Shown here piece by piece: positions 8,501 through 16,800 of a DNA stretch of 25,990 nucleotides (the first letter of the stretch is position 1; every line of letters starts with the position of its first letter). The translations under genes were made by a program, and so were the position numbers. Origin of the DNA: CAYGWP01 sp964353455. Lineage in GTDB: Bacteria; Planctomycetota; Phycisphaerae; FEN-1346. The notes beneath the pieces were generated by a model that saw nothing but the letters and a program-made list of their open reading frames with translations, was not told the origin of the DNA and made no database searches. The stretch is taken from NCBI GenBank assembly GCA_964353455.1, contig CAYGWP010000188.1:1-25990 (forward strand), given 5' to 3'.

Positions 8501-8858
8501 CTGGCCGACGATGGAGAAGGACATCACCAATATTTATCAGATGTGGATGCCTGCATTTATGTTCCAGGCCAGGCACGGCGTGTGCATGCACTGCGGGGAG
8601 TTCGGCGGGTTCGCCGAAAGCACAGACGACACCCTGGCCCAGAAGGTGCTGATGAACGACTTCTTCCGCATCTTCGACCAGTTCGGGATGCACCACCACT
8701 ACTATTCCGGCCGCCAGGTCTTCGAGCGGCTGGCCGACGGGAGTTGCCGCCCCTCGAACGTCGCCCGCGCCTACCGCGCGTACTTCTCGCGCGGCGACGT
8801 TAACGCGTATTACAAGAAGTGGCCGGGGCAGCCCGAGCCGGCGGGCACACGACCGTAA
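5595..8858 (+). CDS. Secreted multidomain protein with C-terminal GH5-like catalytic barrel
   Basis: I chose the ATG at 5595 because AGGAGG (5583-5588) sits 6 nt upstream and the protein then begins with a clear signal peptide, MHARRTAFIAATAAILALA, cleaved near ALA-GNW. The 1087-residue product has an N-terminal beta-rich region (about 25-190), a helical stretch (200-310), and a galactose-binding-like jelly roll around WYRTRLHVPGEWAGSEV and LWLNDREL (about 430-510). A less clear beta region follows, then a TIM barrel from about 765. In the barrel, DLINEPF puts the acid/base Glu at 898 and CGEFGG the nucleophile Glu at 1002, the GH5/clan GH-A pair; YSFHDYNF supplies the usual His-Tyr segment. 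A plant or algal polysaccharide substrate is likely but unknown. It is transcribed alone and converges on the carbohydrate operon. GH2-like relatives are an alternative family placement. Confidence 0.75.
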   Translation: MHARRTAFIAATAAILALACPALAGNWLTPAWPEGKEPQYRPVPLFWFEVRECPLVYRTEIDVPKGADRATALVRTMSYVYVYVDGELAYRWAPQPRSEKAAAIPPDPSRAHEVDLSDRLTPGRHVIVVSAPAKGFVLDGGFYAAAKRLAPLATDDKWTVAKFAPTTIIEDEPVMRPGYKGDAAPVKAGEEWTAPEDALTAAAAKAAQARHEQTVADAVWRLELLAKKGIYINGDAAYSWGGAARLQADPLGREVIRGATRLLEDAKKPAAQSAAGMDADLAIAVERLSEGVARMDEAKALGLASTTTAGPWPAVVGPNDPKMPEIRRQLQKALGHPLPRLNESRYDRLGWFNHPGLTDSDISKWGVRINPVTGPTKVPAPNRWLFATDPKDSGVAELRWSIGYNIETQMAMFPVGTGWQADKRFADYKGAAWYRTRLHVPGEWAGSEVVLTVPVAGQERLWLNDRELTARGSGQGNRTYRLAPEEVNYGGENFLAVRIQADGERRGLVGTVEAACPALDAPEAKSTPPVAVLSTPLSPCVVLTPETGTLEIRHAGKARLFIAGSGRPLIESAGGLDLKGGRLPAGNWVLVWPDGAAARPILLVFEKSPAAITCEPGLTRVKLPEGGRRIIAVRPWAKAKPPEDPAVIAATAAFWSRAALAVPVNYMEVTRVIKPGEPYDSIAIDKVPAGPVLGHTVVYDYLETKDEWGTKPLRIAPLPALASYAVDTKFRGLALDEATRIEVVQDGGMPAPYRAVKDADRVSYSYPVEPYPRFIGFTSWMFAGGDAGVTGNKRECELMAAVGANSFRPQHNWSDQPPPKGMFPPDDTRTRVQITADACKDAGINYMNNIDETLGDRAAAVTGDYPAFMARVTEHYEKIARQLGARPFWQVAYDLINEPFHHKHEQYNPALKDLTRRVRAIDKTHLLYIEPCEAWGAIQQLALIEPTGDPLTVYSFHDYNFRLLKPSDRWPTMEKDITNIYQMWMPAFMFQARHGVCMHCGEFGGFAESTDDTLAQKVLMNDFFRIFDQFGMHHHYYSGRQVFERLADGSCRPSNVARAYRAYFSRGDVNAYYKKWPGQPEPAGTRP

Positions 8859-8874
8859 CCGCCTTCCGCACTTC

Positions 8875-8965
8875 GCGCGGCGGGTCTCCCGACCCGCCGC
8901 GCACACCGCGCTGCTGAGCTCGTTACGCCGCATTCGGGCGCGGTGGGTCGGGAGACCCACCGCGC
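8875..8965. terminator. Pair of mutually inverted 12-bp hairpins between convergent genes
   Basis: Hairpin 1 is GCGCGGCGGGTC (8875-8886), a TCCC loop, and its complement at 8891-8902. Hairpin 2 is GCGCGGTGGGTC (8938-8949), a GGGA loop, and its complement at 8954-8965. Each stem is perfect, the loops are reverse complements, and the two hairpins are inverted copies differing at one compensated base pair. They lie between two converging stops (8858 and 8994), so a bidirectional terminator is likely, although there is no long U tract. They may equally be a REP-like element. Confidence 0.6.
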
Positions 8966-8993
8966 GGTATCCCAGGTCGCGGCTCGAAAAGCG

Positions 8994-10070
8994 CTAACGC
9001 GCGAAGCGCTCGTTCAGCCCCGGAAACTCCGGGAACGCGGCGTGCGGCTCGGACTGGTACCAGAAGGCGGTCGAGGCGATGTCGTCGGTCAGCGGCTGGT
9101 ACTTGCCGCCGGGCCACCAGCCGAGGGCCTGGATCGTCGCCCGCAGGTCCCTGGCGAAGTGGATCGGGTCCGTGATGTGCCAGCGGTACAGGCCGTGCCG
9201 CGGCACCTGGCCCGGCTTTTGGAGCGACAGGGGCAGGCCCAGGAACGGCGTGCAGAACGGCTCCTCGATGCCTTCGGGCGTGTGGAAGCCCCACGCCCCG
9301 CCGAAGTAATCTTCGGTTCCCGTGCCGCAATAGGTCGGGTGGTCGCGGTCGCCGTCGATGTAGAACTTGACCTCTCCCTCGCCCCACCAGCCGCCGGACA
9401 GTTGCGTCCATGCCAGATATGTGCCTACGTAGTGGCCCTTGCCCCTGACGCCGTCGAGCATGACGTGCTCGGGGTTCTCGCGGGCCGTCAGGCTGCGGCG
9501 GAACTGGGCGTGGAACCGCCCGGCATCCTTCGGCACGCCGGCCAGGGCGTAATCGACCTGGTAGAAGAAACCGCCGTGGTCCTCGTGGTACTCGTTGGCG
9601 ACGGTGATGCGGGCGTGCTTCGAAAACGGCATCGGCCAGTAAGAGTTCATGCCGCCGCTCGGGCACACCGCCACGGGAAGGCTGACGACCTTGGTGCGGA
9701 GACCGTGGCCGAGGGCGAAGAAGTCGCCGAGCGGCGTCTCGATCGACGGCGCCTTCTCGCCGTCCCAGTAGAACCTGATGACGCACGACCGCAGGGCCTC
9801 CGACCGCACGGTTATCCATATATGTCGGATGACGCCCGGCCCCTCGATGTCGGCCAGCGTCACCGTCTCGCCCGCCTTGACGGTGACGCACGGTCTGACC
9901 TTCCAGCCTGCGCCGAGTTCGCGCGCGGGGTTCTTCGGGTCGGGCACGGCCTTGGCCCCGCCGCCTTTCGCGCCGTCGGGGTTCTCGGCCGAGATCGAGC
10001 GGGTGTCCACATTGCGAATTAGGGGCAGCGAGCCCAGGCCGGTGAAGTTCATCGCGTCATGTGATGGCAT
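8994..10070 (-). CDS. GH172 family (former DUF2961) glycosidase
   Basis: GH172 enzymes act on fructofuranosides, difructose anhydrides or D-arabinofuranan, and the fold is a double jelly roll that oligomerises. The ATG at 10070 has AAAGGG 6 nt upstream, giving 358 residues, typical of the family; the in-frame start at 10100 lacks support. Family marks include the N-terminal SLPLIRNVDTRSIS, LADIEGPGVIRHIWIT, PFSKHARITVANE, and the diagnostic GTGTEDYFGGAWGF with Glu253. There is no signal peptide, so it should act in the cytoplasm on imported oligosaccharide. It is the last gene of the 13138-8994 operon, separated from the GH5 gene by 50 bp that hold a repeat variant. The exact substrate cannot be told from sequence. 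Confidence 0.85.
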   Translation of the reverse strand: MPSHDAMNFTGLGSLPLIRNVDTRSISAENPDGAKGGGAKAVPDPKNPARELGAGWKVRPCVTVKAGETVTLADIEGPGVIRHIWITVRSEALRSCVIRFYWDGEKAPSIETPLGDFFALGHGLRTKVVSLPVAVCPSGGMNSYWPMPFSKHARITVANEYHEDHGGFFYQVDYALAGVPKDAGRFHAQFRRSLTARENPEHVMLDGVRGKGHYVGTYLAWTQLSGGWWGEGEVKFYIDGDRDHPTYCGTGTEDYFGGAWGFHTPEGIEEPFCTPFLGLPLSLQKPGQVPRHGLYRWHITDPIHFARDLRATIQALGWWPGGKYQPLTDDIASTAFWYQSEPHAAFPEFPGLNERFAR

Positions 10071-10088
10071 GGTGCGCCCTTTCAAAGA

Positions 10089-10113
10089 CGCGCCCATCAA
10101 GATGGGCGGCTAA
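10089..10113 (-). repeat. Variant of the 3'-UTR hairpin repeat with a different stem
   Basis: The outer framework ACGCGC...GCGGCTAA is shared with the 2077, 3146 and 3881 copies, but the centre is a different perfect hairpin, GCCCATC-AA-GATGGGC. It begins about 8 nt after the stop of the GH5 gene on the minus strand, the same 3' position as the other copies. Confidence 0.55.
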
Positions 10114-10120
10114 CCAAGAA

Positions 10121-11128
10121 TCACTTCAACAGCGCGTCAACAACGACTGTCGGTTTACCCTTGGCGTCGAAGAGGCCGAAGCCGCCCTTATAGTCCCAGT
10201 TTGCCCACGCGATGCCCAGTTTCCGGAGCACCGCCCGGAAATCGCGATACCACGCCCTCCGCACCGGGTCGGGGCAGAGGTTGATGCACCCGAACTCGCC
10301 GCAGTAGAGCGGCAGGTGCGTGCGCTTCCGCACCGCGAGGGCGGCCGCAAGGTCCCGCTCCATCACCTGGGCGTTGTAGAACGCGTTCTTATCGGCAAGC
10401 AGCGTCTTCATCTCGGGCGCGAGTTTCTCCCAATCGTGCGGCGGCACCGGCTGCCCGGGATAGTGGACCGGGCCGTCATATTCCCCCATCTGCACCCATG
10501 ATGCGCGGTAATGCGTGATGAGCATCGGCAGATAGTAGTGGAACGTAAGGACAAGGTGCGTGTCGCCCGCGGGGACGTCGAGTTCGTGGAACGTCAGGGC
10601 TGAGTTCCATCGGTTCGACCCCAGGACGATGGTGCGCTCCGGTTCCTCGCGGCGGACCGCCACGTATGCCGCGCGGGCCACGCGGTTCCAGTCGGCGGCA
10701 TCGGCGGCCACCGCCTCGTTCAGGAGTTCGTACGCAACACGGTCGCGCGGCCGGCGCCTGAGGTGGGCCGAGAGGTCGAGCCAGAGGCCCGCGAACCGCT
10801 TCTCCTCCGCAGGTTCGGTGAAGAGCCGCGGCTCGGCGTCCAGGAAATGGTGCGACCGCAGGATGTGGAGGTCCACGATCGCCTTGAGGTTCGCCGCCTG
10901 GCACCATTCGAGGGCGGAATCGAGGAGATCGAACGCCTCCTTCTCGCGGTCGCCCTTCTCGGTCCACATCTGCTCTTCATCGATGGGGATCCGCAGGTGG
11001 TCGAGGCCAAGGTCGGCCAGCCGCTGCACATCTGCCCGCGTGAAGTAGGCCCGCCGCTCGGCCCCGCGGGCCTTCGACTGGCTGAGCCAGTGCGAGATGT
11101 TCGTGCCTCGATGGATTTCGAAAGCCAT
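10121..11128 (-). CDS. Cytoplasmic glycoside hydrolase family 5-like enzyme
   Basis: This is a single-domain TIM barrel of GH5 (cellulase/mannanase-like) type, 335 residues. The ATG at 11128 follows the upstream TGA by one base and has GGGGA about 8 nt before it, which points to coupled translation. The upstream in-frame ATGs at 11152 and 11149 lie inside the preceding gene. RGTNISHWLSQ opens the barrel, LRIPID and IVDLHIL are early strands, YELLNEAVA gives Asn137-Glu138 (acid/base), FHYYLP holds His197-Tyr198, and YCGEFG gives the nucleophile Glu278. All catalytic residues expected of GH5 are present. No signal peptide is seen, so it would cleave imported oligosaccharides or glycosides. Specificity is unknown. 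Confidence 0.85.
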   Translation of the reverse strand: MAFEIHRGTNISHWLSQSKARGAERRAYFTRADVQRLADLGLDHLRIPIDEEQMWTEKGDREKEAFDLLDSALEWCQAANLKAIVDLHILRSHHFLDAEPRLFTEPAEEKRFAGLWLDLSAHLRRRPRDRVAYELLNEAVAADAADWNRVARAAYVAVRREEPERTIVLGSNRWNSALTFHELDVPAGDTHLVLTFHYYLPMLITHYRASWVQMGEYDGPVHYPGQPVPPHDWEKLAPEMKTLLADKNAFYNAQVMERDLAAALAVRKRTHLPLYCGEFGCINLCPDPVRRAWYRDFRAVLRKLGIAWANWDYKGGFGLFDAKGKPTVVVDALLK

Positions 11129-11129
11129 T

Positions 11130-12071
11130 TCAGTATCCCCGTGCGACATCAACCAGGTTCAGAAGCGCCTGCCCGGCAAGATACCGTTGGAGGTTGTCGA
11201 GAAACAACTCCAATTTTCGCCGAAGGAGCGGGTCGGTCTCGCCGGGGGCGTTGTGCGGCGTGAGGAAAACGTTCGGCAGACGCCACAGGGGATGCGCCGC
11301 CGGCAGAGGCTCCGGGTCGGTCACGTCGAGCGCTGCGCCGCCTATGCGGCCGGCGCGAAGCGCCTCAACCAGGGCATCTGTATCCACGAGTCCGCCGCGG
11401 GCGATGTTGATAAGGCGCGCGGTCGGCTTCATCCTTGCGAGCGTCTCGGCATTCACGACCCTCCGCGTCTCGGGCGTAAGCGGACACGCCAGCACGAGAT
11501 AATCGCTCTCGCGCCAGAGGCGGTCCATCCGGTCGGGCGGCACGACGTCAGTGACCATCTCCACGGGCAGACCGCTCCGGCGGCAGCCGAGGATGCGCAT
11601 CCCGAATGCGGCGGCACGCTCGGCCACGCCCAAGCCGATTGGCCCGAGGCCCACGATGCCGCAAGTCAGGCCGGCCAGTTCCTCGTGCTTCAGGTGCTGC
11701 CACCTTCCGGCGCGGAAGCGCTCCCAGTGCTCGCCCAGGCGATTGGCCATGAAGAGCATCACCGAGAGGACAAACTCACCCATCGAGATGCGATAAACAG
11801 TTCCGGACTCCGTCAGCGTGATCCCGCGCGGGGCGGTCAGGGGCAGGATGTCATTGACGCCGGCGCTCGTGGTGTGGAAGTACCGGACGTCCCCGGCCGC
11901 CGCCAGCGCCTCCTTCCAGAACCGGGCGTGGTCGGGGCGGAAGATGACCTCGGCCCCCGGAAACGGCCCCGCCCTGCCCGCCCCATACGCGACCCACGTG
12001 ATGCGCATGCCGCGGCGGGCCGCTTCCGGCTCGAGCATGGGAACCCAGAAATCGGGAACGAGTACACGCAT
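11130..12071 (-). CDS. NAD-dependent D-2-hydroxyacid dehydrogenase family protein
   Basis: It should oxidise or reduce a D-2-hydroxyacid with NAD(P)H in the cytoplasm. The 313-residue protein has the Rossmann motif GLGPIG (141-146) and the catalytic triad Arg225 (NIARGG), Glu254 (DPEPLP) and His273 (TPHNA), in family order. Length and motifs resemble the glyoxylate/hydroxypyruvate reductase-like branch, but the substrate is not determined. Its ATG overlaps the TAA of the oxidoreductase gene before it (TAATG), and its stop sits one base from the GH5 start, so it is the middle gene of a tight operon. In this context it probably handles a sugar-derived acid (inference). Confidence 0.88.
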   Translation of the reverse strand: MRVLVPDFWVPMLEPEAARRGMRITWVAYGAGRAGPFPGAEVIFRPDHARFWKEALAAAGDVRYFHTTSAGVNDILPLTAPRGITLTESGTVYRISMGEFVLSVMLFMANRLGEHWERFRAGRWQHLKHEELAGLTCGIVGLGPIGLGVAERAAAFGMRILGCRRSGLPVEMVTDVVPPDRMDRLWRESDYLVLACPLTPETRRVVNAETLARMKPTARLINIARGGLVDTDALVEALRAGRIGGAALDVTDPEPLPAAHPLWRLPNVFLTPHNAPGETDPLLRRKLELFLDNLQRYLAGQALLNLVDVARGY

Positions 12072-13138
12072 TACTTGATGCGCACTTCCTTGCCGAGTTT
12101 CGCCGAGAGGTAAATCGCGTCGAGCACCTGTTGGACCTTGAGGCCGTCCTCGGCGGTGGCCAGCGTCGGCCGCCCCTCCAGCAGGGCATCGATGAAGTCG
12201 GCATATGGAGATGGGGCCGGTGCCAGGCGGCGCTTGATGATCGTCTCGGCCAGCGACCCGCCCTCCTCCGTGAACACGCGGGCCTCGAAGTCGTACCCCT
12301 CGCCGACGTTCCGCTGGACGATGCCGCCGCGATCGCCCAGGACCTCAGTGACCATGTCCTCATTCTTGCCGCAGAAACCGGCCCACGACGCCTCGAGCGT
12401 GAGCGTCGCGCCGTTTTCGAACCGGACAAACGCCGCGCCGAGGTCCTCGACATCGAACTTTCTCTTCTGCTCGCGGGCCAGGCGCGACCCGATCGGGTCA
12501 TAGACGGCGGCACTCACGGCAACCGGCTGCGGCCCGCCCATCAGCCACATCGCAAGGTCCATCCGGTGCACGCCGAGGTCGATCATCGGGCCGCCGCCCG
12601 AAAGTTTCTTCGCGCCGAACCATCCGCCGAACCCCGGCAGCCCCCTCTGCCGCCACCACCGCGTGTGGGCGTAATAGACGCGGCCGAGCCGCCCTGCATC
12701 GACGATTTCCTTAAGCGCGCGGCTCTGCGGCGTGAAGCGGAACGAGAGGTTGATGCCGAGCGTCCGGCGGGCCTTCTTCGCCTCGGCAATCATGCGGCGG
12801 GCCTGGGCGGAGTTCATCGCCATCGGTTTCTCGCCCAGGACGTGCAGGCCGGCCCGCAGCGCCTTGATCGTCATCGGCGCATGGAGGGTGTTCGGCAGGA
12901 CGATGCTGGCGGCGTTGAGTCCGAGGTCCCCTGCGGCCGCGAGGAGCGCATCGACCGAGATGAACCGGCGCGACTCGTCGATCTTGAACTCCGCCCCGCG
13001 ACGGGCCAAACGCTCCCCATTCGCATCACAGATGGCCGCGACCGTGCACCCGGGGTGCTCGGAGTACCCCTTCAGGTGCGCCCCGCCCATGCCGAGCCCG
13101 ATGACCGCCACGTTCACGTGCCGCAATCTCTGAGCCAT
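12071..13138 (-). CDS. Gfo/Idh/MocA family NAD(P)-dependent oxidoreductase
   Basis: This family oxidises or reduces sugars, inositols and related compounds. The 355-residue protein has the N-terminal Rossmann loop VIGLGMGGAH (from residue 12), the catalytic EKP motif at 103-105 (Lys104), and the C-terminal GGGPMIDLGVHRMD with Asp187 and His191, all family hallmarks. GAGGG lies 6 nt before the ATG at 13138. It lacks the Tat signal that many planctomycete relatives carry, so it is cytoplasmic. It leads the operon with a hydroxyacid dehydrogenase and two glycosidases, which suggests sugar catabolism. A good promoter candidate lies about 36 bp upstream. Confidence 0.9.
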   Translation of the reverse strand: MAQRLRHVNVAVIGLGMGGAHLKGYSEHPGCTVAAICDANGERLARRGAEFKIDESRRFISVDALLAAAGDLGLNAASIVLPNTLHAPMTIKALRAGLHVLGEKPMAMNSAQARRMIAEAKKARRTLGINLSFRFTPQSRALKEIVDAGRLGRVYYAHTRWWRQRGLPGFGGWFGAKKLSGGGPMIDLGVHRMDLAMWLMGGPQPVAVSAAVYDPIGSRLAREQKRKFDVEDLGAAFVRFENGATLTLEASWAGFCGKNEDMVTEVLGDRGGIVQRNVGEGYDFEARVFTEEGGSLAETIIKRRLAPAPSPYADFIDALLEGRPTLATAEDGLKVQQVLDAIYLSAKLGKEVRIK

Positions 13139-13173
13139 GCCTTGCCCTCTCTTTTCCGTACGTTGCGGATGCC

Positions 13174-13202
13174 ATGCTATCGGCCGGGATGCCCCTTGCC
13201 AA
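13174..13202 (-). promoter_or_regulatory. Candidate sigma-70-like promoter for the Gfo/Idh-GH172 operon
   Basis: On the minus strand TTGGCA (13202-13197) and TAGCAT (13179-13174) are 17 bp apart. The start would fall near 13167, about 30 nt before the ATG at 13138. Confidence 0.45.
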
Positions 13203-13227
13203 GCAAATCGCAGGACAGCAGATCGCG

Positions 13228-13259
13228 GGAGAGGTGGCGCGGAATTCCGCCGGAGAGGT
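13228..13259. promoter_or_regulatory. Possible operator: palindrome between direct repeats
   Basis: A perfect 12-bp palindrome GCGGAATTCCGC (13239-13250) lies between two copies of GGAGAGGT (13228-13235 and 13252-13259). It sits in the divergent gap between the carbohydrate operon promoter and the tRNA promoter, 25-60 bp upstream of the former. A regulator site is only a suggestion. Confidence 0.25.
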
Positions 13260-13283
13260 TGGGTCGGCCGAAAAGGTTAGGTC

Positions 13284-13313
13284 TTGAAAGTGGCCCCCGC
13301 GATAGGGTATAGT
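13284..13313 (+). promoter_or_regulatory. Promoter of the tRNA-Val gene
   Basis: TTGAAA (13284-13289) and TATAGT (13308-13313) are 18 bp apart, and the -10 box ends 21 nt before the first tRNA base. Both boxes match the sigma-70 consensus well. Confidence 0.6.
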
Positions 13314-13334
13314 CTGCCATGGCATCTGCTCTGT

Positions 13335-13411
13335 GGGCGCTTAGCTCAGCTGGCTAGAGCGCGTGGATCACACCCACGAGGTCACAGGTTCAAGTCCTGT
13401 AGCGCCCACCA
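13335..13411 (+). tRNA. tRNA-Val (anticodon CAC), CCA encoded
   Basis: The cloverleaf is complete. The acceptor arm GGGCGCT (13335-13341) pairs with AGCGCCC (13401-13407). The D-stem is GCTC/GAGC, the anticodon stem CGTGG/CCACG encloses the loop ATCACAC with anticodon CAC, and the T arm ACAGG/CCTGT encloses TTCAAGT. Discriminator A and CCA follow at 13408-13411. It reads GTG codons. It marks the left edge of the accessory region, but no second copy of its 3' end is seen in the window. Confidence 0.95.
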
Positions 13412-13877
13412 TCCCTTCGGCCGCGAAACGTCTCTCCGGCCGTTGTGTTGTGCCACTGTCCTTCTCTGCCTGACCTTCGCCACGCGACTTCTGGCGTGAT
13501 TCTGCGGCCTTCTTCGTGAATTCGACAGGACGCACGCAGGCGGCGTCTGGACCCCTCGTCTGGTCTCGCGCCGCCACCCGCCGCCGTTTCGTCTCTCTCC
13601 CGCCCCAGAATCTCTGATTTGTTTGGTCAACCCCCAAGTGGACCACACGCCCGGAAGCCCGGCACCCGCAACACCTTGCGGCACGCGCCGCAAACAGGCG
13701 TCCCGGTTTCGCTTTTGCATGTTCGCCCGGCCAAACATGACCGCGAAACCCTCGACCACAATGAGAGATCGGCGCCGATGCCGCAATCAGGCAACACGTT
13801 GTCATACGGCGAGGTTTCCTCTTGTGATTCCAGCGCCGGTGCGGCACAATCCTTCAGGCACCAGCAAGGCTACACAC
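13412..13877. other. 466-bp region without a credible gene, between tRNA and restriction enzyme
   Basis: Both strands show open frames, but none has a start site or family resemblance. A possible promoter for the next gene is TTGTGA (13822-13827), 17 bp, CACAAT (13845-13850). This is the likely zone of a left island junction, though no attachment site could be picked out. Confidence 0.4.
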
Positions 13878-16800
13878 ATGAACCCGGCTGAATTCGTCGC
13901 CAAGTGGTCGCGCGTCGACCTGCCCGAACGGGCGGCCAGCCAGGAACACTTCATCGACCTCTGCCGCCTCCTGGGCCAGCCCACCCCCGCTGAGCACGAT
14001 GCCACCGGGGCCGAGTACACCTTCGAGAAAGGCGTCGCCGTCACCGGGCCGGCCTCAGTCAAGACCAAGGGCGACCGGGGCTTCGCCGACGTCTGGTGGA
14101 AGGGCAAGTTCGGATGGGAGTACAAGCGCAAGGACAAGTATAAGGATCTTGCCGAGGCCTACCGCCAGCTCTGCCAGTACCGCGAGGCCCTGGGCAATCC
14201 GCCGCTCCTCATCGTCTCCGACATCGCCCGCACCGAGATCCACACCAACTTCACCGGCACCGCCAAGCAGGTCCACTCGATTGCGCTGGCCGACCTGGCC
14301 AAGCCCGAGAACCTGGCGCTCCTCCGGCGGGTCTTCACCGACCCGGCCTCCTTCTGCCCCACCATCCGTACCGAAACTGTTACGGAAGAAGTGGCCCGCC
14401 ACATCGGGGCCATCGCCCAGACGCTTCAGTCGCGCGGCCACGACCCGCACGCCGCCGCCCACTTCCTCATGAAGGTCATGTTCTGCCTCTTCGCCGAGGA
14501 TGTGAACCTGCTGCCCCAGAAACTCTTCTCCCGCATGCTCCGCCAGTGGCAGAACCGCCCGGCGGAACTGCGGGACCGCATGACCGAACTCTTCATCAAG
14601 ATGCAGACGGGCGGGGCCTTCGGCTTCGAGCGCATCCCGTGGTTCAACGGCGGCCTGTTCGGCATCGCCCCGGCCCTGGAACTCTCGGATGGCGAGATCG
14701 CCTCGCTCATCCTGGCCGCCGAGCAGGACTGGTCGGCCGTCGAGCCTTCGATCTTCGGCACGCTGTTTGAGCGGTCGCTGGACCCCTCGAAGCGGGCACA
14801 GATCGGCGCCCACTACACCAGCCGCAACGACATCCTGTTGGTGATCGAACCGGTCGTCATGGCGCCGCTCCGCCGCCAGTGGGCCGCCGTGCGGGGCGAG
14901 GTCGAGGCCCTCGTGGCCCGCCGCCGCGCCGCCAAGACCGTTGCCACCCGCAAGAAACTCAATGCCGCCATCGACAAGACCCTCCAGGGCTTCATCCAGC
15001 ACCTGGCCTCGCTCCGCATTCTCGACCCGGCCTGCGGCTCGGGAAACTTCCTCTACGTGGCCATCCAGCAACTCCTGGACCTAGAGAAGGAAGTTGTGAC
15101 GTTTGCCGCGCAGCCCGATGTCCAGGCCGCGCTCTTGCCGCAGGTGCGGCCGCTACAACTCCACGGCATCGAGATCAACCCCTACGCCGCCGAACTGGCG
15201 CAGGTGGTCATCTGGATCGGCTACCTGCAGTGGAAGACCGACAACGGCTTCGGCTATCCCGACAACCCGATCCTCGAGAAGATGAAGACCATCGAGGAGC
15301 GGGATGCGATCCTCGACCGCTCCAATCCCAAGCTGCCCGTCCCGGCCGCATGGCCCGAGGCGGACTTCATCATCGGCAACCCGCCGTTCCTGGGCTCCAA
15401 GCTCTTCCGCGCCAATGGCCTGCCCGATGAGTACGTTGCGGCCATGTACGCCGCGCACGACCTGCCCAAGTCGTCGGACCTTTGCTGCTACTGGTTCGAG
15501 CAGGCCCGCCGGGCGATTGCCGCCAAGCCGTCCACCCGGGCGGGCCTCCTGGCCACCCAGGGCATCCGCGGCGGCGACAACCGCACGGTCCTTGACCGCA
15601 TCAAGCAGTCCGGCGACATCTTCATGGCCTGGAGCGACCGCGACTGGGTCCTCGACGGCGCCAACGTGCACGTGTCGATGATCGGGTTTGATTCCGGGGC
15701 CGAGAAGGAACGGACCCTTGATGGCCAGGCGGTGGCCTCGATCAGCCCCGATCTTGCCTCCGGCGTGGATTTGTCGCAGGCGCCGGCGCTGCCACAGAAC
15801 CAGGACATCGCCTACATGGGCGACACCAAGGGCGGCGACTTCGACATCTCCTGCGAAGAAGCCCGGCACTTGCTGGCCCAGCCCAACCCCAGCGGCCGGC
15901 CCAATTCCCAAGTTCTGGCTCCGTGGGTCAATGGGGCTGATCTCACGAAGCGGACGCGGGCCATGTGGATCATCGATTTCGGCTGCGAGATGCCCATGAA
16001 GGAGGCGGCCGGCTTTGAGGCCCCCTTCGAGCGGGTGTCGCGAACCGTCAGGCCCGAGCGAGAGCACAACCGCCGCGCCGCCTATGCCGAACGGTGGTGG
16101 ATTCACGTCGAACCGCGGCCGGCCATGCGGCAGGCATTTGCCCCGTTGCCGCGATATCTGGCAACGGCAATGGTGGCGAAACACCGCCTGTTCACGTGGC
16201 TGGGCAAGGAGATACTTCCCGACCACCAGATCATCGTCTTCGCCCGGTCCGACGACTACTTCCTGGGCGTCCTGCACGGCGCGGTTCACGAACTCTGGGC
16301 CCGCCGCAAAGGGACTCAAGTGAGGGAGGCTGAGTCGGGTTTCCGCTACACGCCCACCACCTGTTTCGAGACCTTCCCGCTGCCGTGGCCGCCGGGGCAG
16401 GAGCCGACGGCCGACCCGCTGTGGCAGGAGATTTCGGCGGCCGCGCGGGACTTAAGCGATCAGCGGGAGCGGTGGTTGAACCCGCCGGAATGGATCGCAC
16501 CGATTGCCGCCACTGTCGACGCCGCCGAGGACCTTTCCGACATTCCGGCCGAGGCCCGGCCGCTGGTGCGGCAATCGATCATCATGGCCGCGGCCGCCAA
16601 GGACCCCCGGCTGAAAGTGCGAACGCTGACGAACCTCTACAACGAGCGGCCCACGTGGCTCCAGCTTGCCCACGAGCGGCTCGACCGGGCCGTCCTTGCC
16701 GCCTACGCCCAGGTCGATCCCGCCGGCGGCTGGTCGCCCGACTGGGCCGAGGTCTGGAAGGACACCGGCGCCGGCTTCCCGCTCACCGCCGGCCACGCCC

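Noticed and set aside
6309..8960. 883-codon open frame opposite the secreted glycosidase
   Set aside because: It is an antisense shadow caused by high GC. It is rich in Arg/Gly/Val with no domain motif, and the plus strand has a signal peptide, ribosome-binding site and catalytic motifs.
13395..13411. tRNA 3' end as an att core repeated at the right end of the island
   Set aside because: No second copy of this sequence was found up to 25990, and large serine recombinases usually do not use tRNA 3' ends.
13368..13847. Minus-strand ORF of 159 codons ending in VGATGLEPVTSWV
   Set aside because: The ending is the well-known false translation of the strand opposite a tRNA 3' end, and it overlaps the tRNA-Val. 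There is no start site or family match.
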